NCBI RefSeq assembly: GCF_007050985.1
Contig: NZ_VHSF01000001.1
Location: forward strand, 1,302,001 to 1,366,000
DNA: 64,000 nucleotides
Source of the DNA: Christiangramia sabulilitoris
GTDB lineage: Bacteria; Bacteroidota; Bacteroidia; Flavobacteriales; Flavobacteriaceae
Direction: 5' to 3'
Part shown: positions 61,143 to 64,000 of the stretch, one piece after another
Position numbering within the stretch: position 1 is the stretch's first letter
Layout: the number at the start of each line of letters is the position of its first letter
Translations under genes and position numbers: made by a program
The notes under the pieces: generated by a model
The model's database searches: none
The model's input: the letters and a program-made list of their open reading frames with translations, nothing else
Told to the model about the DNA's origin: nothing

Positions 61143-61766
61143 ATGATCAAAGAAATAATAAACAAAGAAAAACAGGATTCCTTAACTCCAGATGCTGTAC
61201 TACAAAACCTGATGGACGGTAATAAAAGATTTACCGGGAAGAAAATGGAGGCGAGGGATTATTCTTCTCAGATAGAGAAAACCAGTGGTGGACAGTGGCC
61301 TCAGGCCGTGGTTCTTGGATGTATAGATTCCAGGGTTGCCGTAGAAACGGTCTTTGACCAGGGAATTGGAGATATTTTTGTAGCCAGGGTTGCGGGTAAT
61401 TTTGAAAATACAGATATTCTAGGAAGCATGGAGTATTCCTGTAAGGTCGCCGGTAGTAAATTAGTACTTGTACTTGGCCATGAAGGTTGTGGAGCGGTAA
61501 AAGCTGCCTGTGACAATGTGGAATTGGGCAATATTACTCACCTACTCAGCAATATTAAACCGGCTGTGGAAGCCACGAAAACAGAGGGTGAAAGAAACTC
61601 TCAAAATGATTCTTTCGTTGCTGATGTAGTAGAGAATAATGTTAGACTCACTATGGACAGGATAAGAGAAAAATCTCCTATTCTAAAGGAAATGGAAGAG
61701 AATGGAGAAATAAAGATCGTAGGAGGAGTTTATTCTATTTCTACCGGGAAAGTAAGCCTTTTATAG
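61143..61766 (+). CDS. Beta-carbonic anhydrase
   Basis: The 207-residue zinc enzyme interconverts CO2 and bicarbonate. Zinc ligands are C60, H113 and C116, and the catalytic dyad is D62/R64 (LGCIDSRV, LGHEGCGAV). ARVAGNFENTD is also typical. No signal peptide, so cytoplasmic. It lies 61 bases after the SulP gene, probably one transcript. Confidence 0.95.
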   Translation: MIKEIINKEKQDSLTPDAVLQNLMDGNKRFTGKKMEARDYSSQIEKTSGGQWPQAVVLGCIDSRVAVETVFDQGIGDIFVARVAGNFENTDILGSMEYSCKVAGSKLVLVLGHEGCGAVKAACDNVELGNITHLLSNIKPAVEATKTEGERNSQNDSFVADVVENNVRLTMDRIREKSPILKEMEENGEIKIVGGVYSISTGKVSLL

Positions 61767-61798
61767 AATTTTACAGGCATAACAATTTTTAGAATCAA

Positions 61799-61842
61799 AA
61801 GATCCGGGGAGGTGACTTTTTAGTTATGTTCCCGGATTTTCT
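61799..61842. terminator. Likely bidirectional terminator
   Basis: ATCCGGG/CCCGGAT, with a long loop and flanking T or A runs, sits between convergent carbonic anhydrase and cvpA genes. Confidence 0.55.
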
Positions 61843-62377
61843 ATTTGGTAGAATAACGGTCGTCTTCGCCATCATTCAAAAGATCTTTTTCTTTCACTTG
61901 TTTGATGATAGAAGGTAAGATCACCGGGGCTATTACTGCCACAGGATCATATAAGATGGATTCCTGTAAGGTCTGGCTTTCCACTATTTCGATACGCTCG
62001 TTCGTGGCATTAAAGAACATTATAATAACACTGGCGATAAAAGCCATTTTCAATAATCCGAATACCCCGCCTAACAGCTTATTCACGATTCCCAGGGCGG
62101 CAAAAGCTGCGATTTTGGTCAGCATTTTCCCCACCAGGGAGACAAGAACTACTATGATCACGAAAGTGACTGCAAAACTGATGAGATTAATGTATTGAGG
62201 TTGCCAGTCGACTCTTAAGGAAAGGAAATCTCCGAAGAAATGGGAGAGGTGTATTGCGCCGTAAATTCCGGCTATGATCCCTACCAGCGAAGCAAGCTCT
62301 GCAAGCAAACCTCGAAAAAAGCCCCGTACCAGCCCATATAATAGCACCAGGCTTAAAATAATATCCACAGTATTCAT
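61841..62377 (-). CDS. cvpA: CvpA family membrane protein
   Basis: The 178-residue protein has about four membrane spans. It starts VDIILSLVLLYGLVRGFFRGLLAELASLVGIIAGIYGA, the CvpA signature. The family is linked to colicin V production and envelope/efflux functions. Its -7 box lies only five bases before the ATG. Confidence 0.9.
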   Translation of the reverse strand: MNTVDIILSLVLLYGLVRGFFRGLLAELASLVGIIAGIYGAIHLSHFFGDFLSLRVDWQPQYINLISFAVTFVIIVVLVSLVGKMLTKIAAFAALGIVNKLLGGVFGLLKMAFIASVIIMFFNATNERIEIVESQTLQESILYDPVAVIAPVILPSIIKQVKEKDLLNDGEDDRYSTK

Positions 62378-62381
62378 AAAT

Positions 62382-62389
62382 CAAATATA
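62382..62389 (-). promoter_or_regulatory. -7 box of cvpA
   Basis: TATATTTG (minus strand), five bases before the start codon, implies a leaderless or nearly leaderless mRNA. Confidence 0.55.
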
Positions 62390-62410
62390 ATAATTATTAA
62401 ATCTAGATGG

Positions 62411-62418
62411 TATCTTTG
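62411..62418 (+). promoter_or_regulatory. -7 box of the 62423 gene
   Basis: TATCTTTG, four bases before the ATG, divergent from the cvpA box 21 bases away. Confidence 0.55.
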
Positions 62419-62422
62419 CGGC

Positions 62423-62779
62423 ATGGCAAGAGACGAACAATTAAAAGAAAGATGGGAGAGAGTCCAGAAAAAACTTTCAGACCAGTTTGCAGACGGGGAG
62501 TTAATGGAGCTGGATGCTATAATATACCTTATTGGAGTACAGGAATTAGGACAGCCACACCGGCGTTTCAAGAAAGATCATAAACTGGATCTGATGCATA
62601 TCGCTATTTGTACGTTGCTGGAACCTTACGGATATTACGAATTCGACTTTTTTGATGATGATGGCTGGCCGCATTTTAAAGTAAAGGAGCAATTGCCCAC
62701 CCTAAAAGCCGGGGAACAGTCTGTCCTTATGAAAGAAGCCATCGTACAATATTTTATGGAAAAAGAATATATCTCTTAA
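62423..62779 (+). CDS. Conserved hypothetical protein
   Basis: The 118-residue soluble acidic protein starts with a helix (MARDEQLKERWERVQKKLSD), then has ELDAIIYLIGVQELG, LMHIAICTLLEPYGYYEFDFFDDDGWPHF and a C-terminal helix. It appears conserved in Bacteroidota but has no function I can name. Its stop is directly followed by the ATG of the next gene. Confidence 0.82.
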   Translation: MARDEQLKERWERVQKKLSDQFADGELMELDAIIYLIGVQELGQPHRRFKKDHKLDLMHIAICTLLEPYGYYEFDFFDDDGWPHFKVKEQLPTLKAGEQSVLMKEAIVQYFMEKEYIS

Positions 62780-63505
62780 ATGAACTGGCGGGCACTTTTA
62801 CTCGCGTTTCCTTATGATAGCGGTCCGGTTTACCAGGAAACAATGGCCGGCAGACTGCCTGTAGAGCCATTTAATACTTATAGTAATATTCTTTTTCTCT
62901 GCATAGTCATTTACTATTCGCTAAAAGTCTATAAAGACTATAATAATCACCGGTTTCTGGCCTGGAGCATTCCGGTCCTCTTTTTAGGTTTTATTGGTGG
63001 GACCGTATATCATGCCACCCGGAGCCATGATATCTGGATGTATATGGATTGGCTGCCTATCGTTTTACTTTGCCTGGCAGTTTCGGTGTATTATACCATT
63101 AAGCTAAAAATGACCCGGAAAAGCAGAACGACCCTGATCCTTGTCGTTCTTTTCCTGGTCTTCGGAATCAGAATGCTGCCGCTTCCAAGGGGGTTGGAAA
63201 CTTCCATAGGTTATATCGCCACGGCCATCGGGTTACTGTTGCCCCTCGTTACTTATTTCTATACCACGAAACTACACAATTGGGGATATGTACTTCTGGC
63301 TTTTCTTAGTTTTGGTTTTGCCATCGGGTTCAGGATCCTGGACGGATTTTATTATATAATTCCAATGGGAACCCATTGGTTATGGCATGTATTTGGAGCC
63401 TTATCGGTCTTTTTCCTGATAAAGTATATCTATAAGGATAAGCTGCCGGTACAACAAGCCGGGCTTGAGATTAAACCGAATAAGCCTTTAAAAGAAGAGG
63501 TTTAG
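62780..63505 (+). CDS. Ceramidase-like (CREST family) membrane protein
   Basis: The 241-residue protein has about seven membrane spans. Polar residues sit where CREST hydrolases keep theirs: EPFNTYSNILFL (about 28-39), GTVYHATRSHDIWMYMDWLP (about 73-93, Ser/His/Asp) and THWLWHVFG near residue 212 (HxxWH-like). This suggests a zinc-dependent lipid amidase such as alkaline ceramidase. It is inference from motifs; overall similarity is low. Confidence 0.65.
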   Translation: MNWRALLLAFPYDSGPVYQETMAGRLPVEPFNTYSNILFLCIVIYYSLKVYKDYNNHRFLAWSIPVLFLGFIGGTVYHATRSHDIWMYMDWLPIVLLCLAVSVYYTIKLKMTRKSRTTLILVVLFLVFGIRMLPLPRGLETSIGYIATAIGLLLPLVTYFYTTKLHNWGYVLLAFLSFGFAIGFRILDGFYYIIPMGTHWLWHVFGALSVFFLIKYIYKDKLPVQQAGLEIKPNKPLKEEV

Positions 63506-63518
63506 GTTTAAATTTTAT

Positions 63519-63526
63519 TAAATTTG
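63519..63526 (+). promoter_or_regulatory. -7 box of pheS
   Basis: TAAATTTG matches TAnnTTTG 23 bases before the pheS ATG. Confidence 0.6.
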
Positions 63527-63548
63527 CGCTTCCGAAACGAAATCACCT

Positions 63549-64000
63549 ATGATCGATAAAATTAAAGAGCATATCGCTGATGTTGAAAGCTTTAATGCTA
63601 AAACGAAAGACGAGATCGAAGCTTTTCGAATTAAATATCTTGGTAAAAAGGGATTGCTGAACGAATTTTTTGCGGAATTCAGGAATGTTCCTAATGAGGA
63701 AAAGAAAGCTTTTGGGCAGGCAATAAATGAATTAAAGACGGCTGCACAGGAGAAAGTAAATGCTTTAAAAGAGGAGCTGGAGAATAATGAAGAAGAAAAA
63801 GGTGTTTACGGTGATCTCACGCGACCGGCAGAGCCTGTGGAGATCGGTTCCCGTCATCCAATTTCCCTGGTAAAAAACCAGATTACCGAGATATTTTCAA
63901 ATATTGGTTTCAATGTTTCTGAAGGACCGGAAATGGAAGATGACTGGCATAATTTTACCGCCCTGAATCTTCCAGAGTATCACCCCGCAAGAGACATGCA
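63549..64000 (+). CDS. pheS: Phenylalanyl-tRNA synthetase alpha subunit, N-terminal part
   Basis: The gene runs off the right edge with about 150 residues present. An N-terminal coiled coil (1-90, IKEHIADVESFNAKTKDEIEAFRIKYLGKKG) is followed by the start of the catalytic domain: GSRHPISLVKNQITEIFSNIGFNVSEGPEMEDDWHNFTALNLPEYHPARDM. The last part is class II motif 1 and the approach to motif 2. Confidence 0.97.
   Translation, partial: MIDKIKEHIADVESFNAKTKDEIEAFRIKYLGKKGLLNEFFAEFRNVPNEEKKAFGQAINELKTAAQEKVNALKEELENNEEEKGVYGDLTRPAEPVEIGSRHPISLVKNQITEIFSNIGFNVSEGPEMEDDWHNFTALNLPEYHPARDM

Overview
This is a contiguous piece of a Flavobacteriaceae-type (Bacteroidota) chromosome. The evidence is a complete Bat aerotolerance operon, an IPExxxVDY protein, an OmpA with thrombospondin-type calcium repeats, a DUF4382 lipoprotein, an acyl-ACP desaturase, and Bacteroidota promoters (TAnnTTTG -7 boxes, often with TTG/TTTG 19-21 bases upstream) before many genes. 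The style resembles Gramella/Christiangramia, but that genus guess is inference. Almost all of it is ordinary core genome, with no phage, transposon or CRISPR.

Layout. 1-4.7 kb: start of a prolyl oligopeptidase (cut by the edge), asd, mscL, alr and tdk. 4.9-9.4 kb: a conserved unknown, rsmI, a UDG-family protein, recJ and lpxH. 9.7-14.2 kb: an intergenic repeat, queD, a 2OG-Fe(II) oxygenase, echA with three tiny overlapping membrane-protein genes, a MATE exporter and a GNAT. 14.2-14.5 kb: tRNA-Ala(GGC) followed by decayed tandem copies of its own 3' end. 14.6-24.3 kb: an alpha/beta hydrolase, AddB-like nuclease, OmpA, kbl and AddA-like helicase-nuclease. 24.4-26.06 kb: sodA, then a 1-kb gene-free stretch with five tandem repeats. 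26.06-30.1 kb: purF, a PfkB kinase, rnhA and purN. 30.2-34.5 kb: acpP-fabF-rnc, an IPExxxVDY protein and pyk. 34.6-41.3 kb: dinB, small lipoproteins, a CYTH protein, DUF5996, thioredoxin, PAP2 phosphatase and isoaspartyl peptidase. 41.5-49.8 kb: 3-hydroxyanthranilate dioxygenase, an ALDH7, DUF1232, an acyl-ACP desaturase, a phosphoesterase, an AlbA_2 protein, an SDR and DUF4382. 49.9-59.0 kb: moxR, DUF58, a BatD-like protein, batA, batB, batC, batD and batE. 59.1-61.8 kb: a small secreted protein, a SulP transporter and beta-carbonic anhydrase. 61.8-64 kb: cvpA, an unknown, a ceramidase-like membrane protein and the start of pheS.

The most interesting object is the 25.13-26.05 kb array. It holds five tandem units, each with (minus strand) a conserved 29-base box, exactly 28 bases, a -7-like element, 3 bases, then a ~75-nt RNA body with a 5' hairpin and an intrinsic terminator. 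A 49-base block is identical in all five, the terminator hairpin pairs better on the minus strand, and coding potential is poorly conserved. The reading offered is a tandem family of small regulatory RNAs, each with its own, probably activator-dependent, promoter. Other items worth checking are the tRNA-tail duplications, the three overlapping mini-genes behind echA, a terminator-like hairpin inside the start of rnc, and a repeat family at 9.7 and 41.4 kb.
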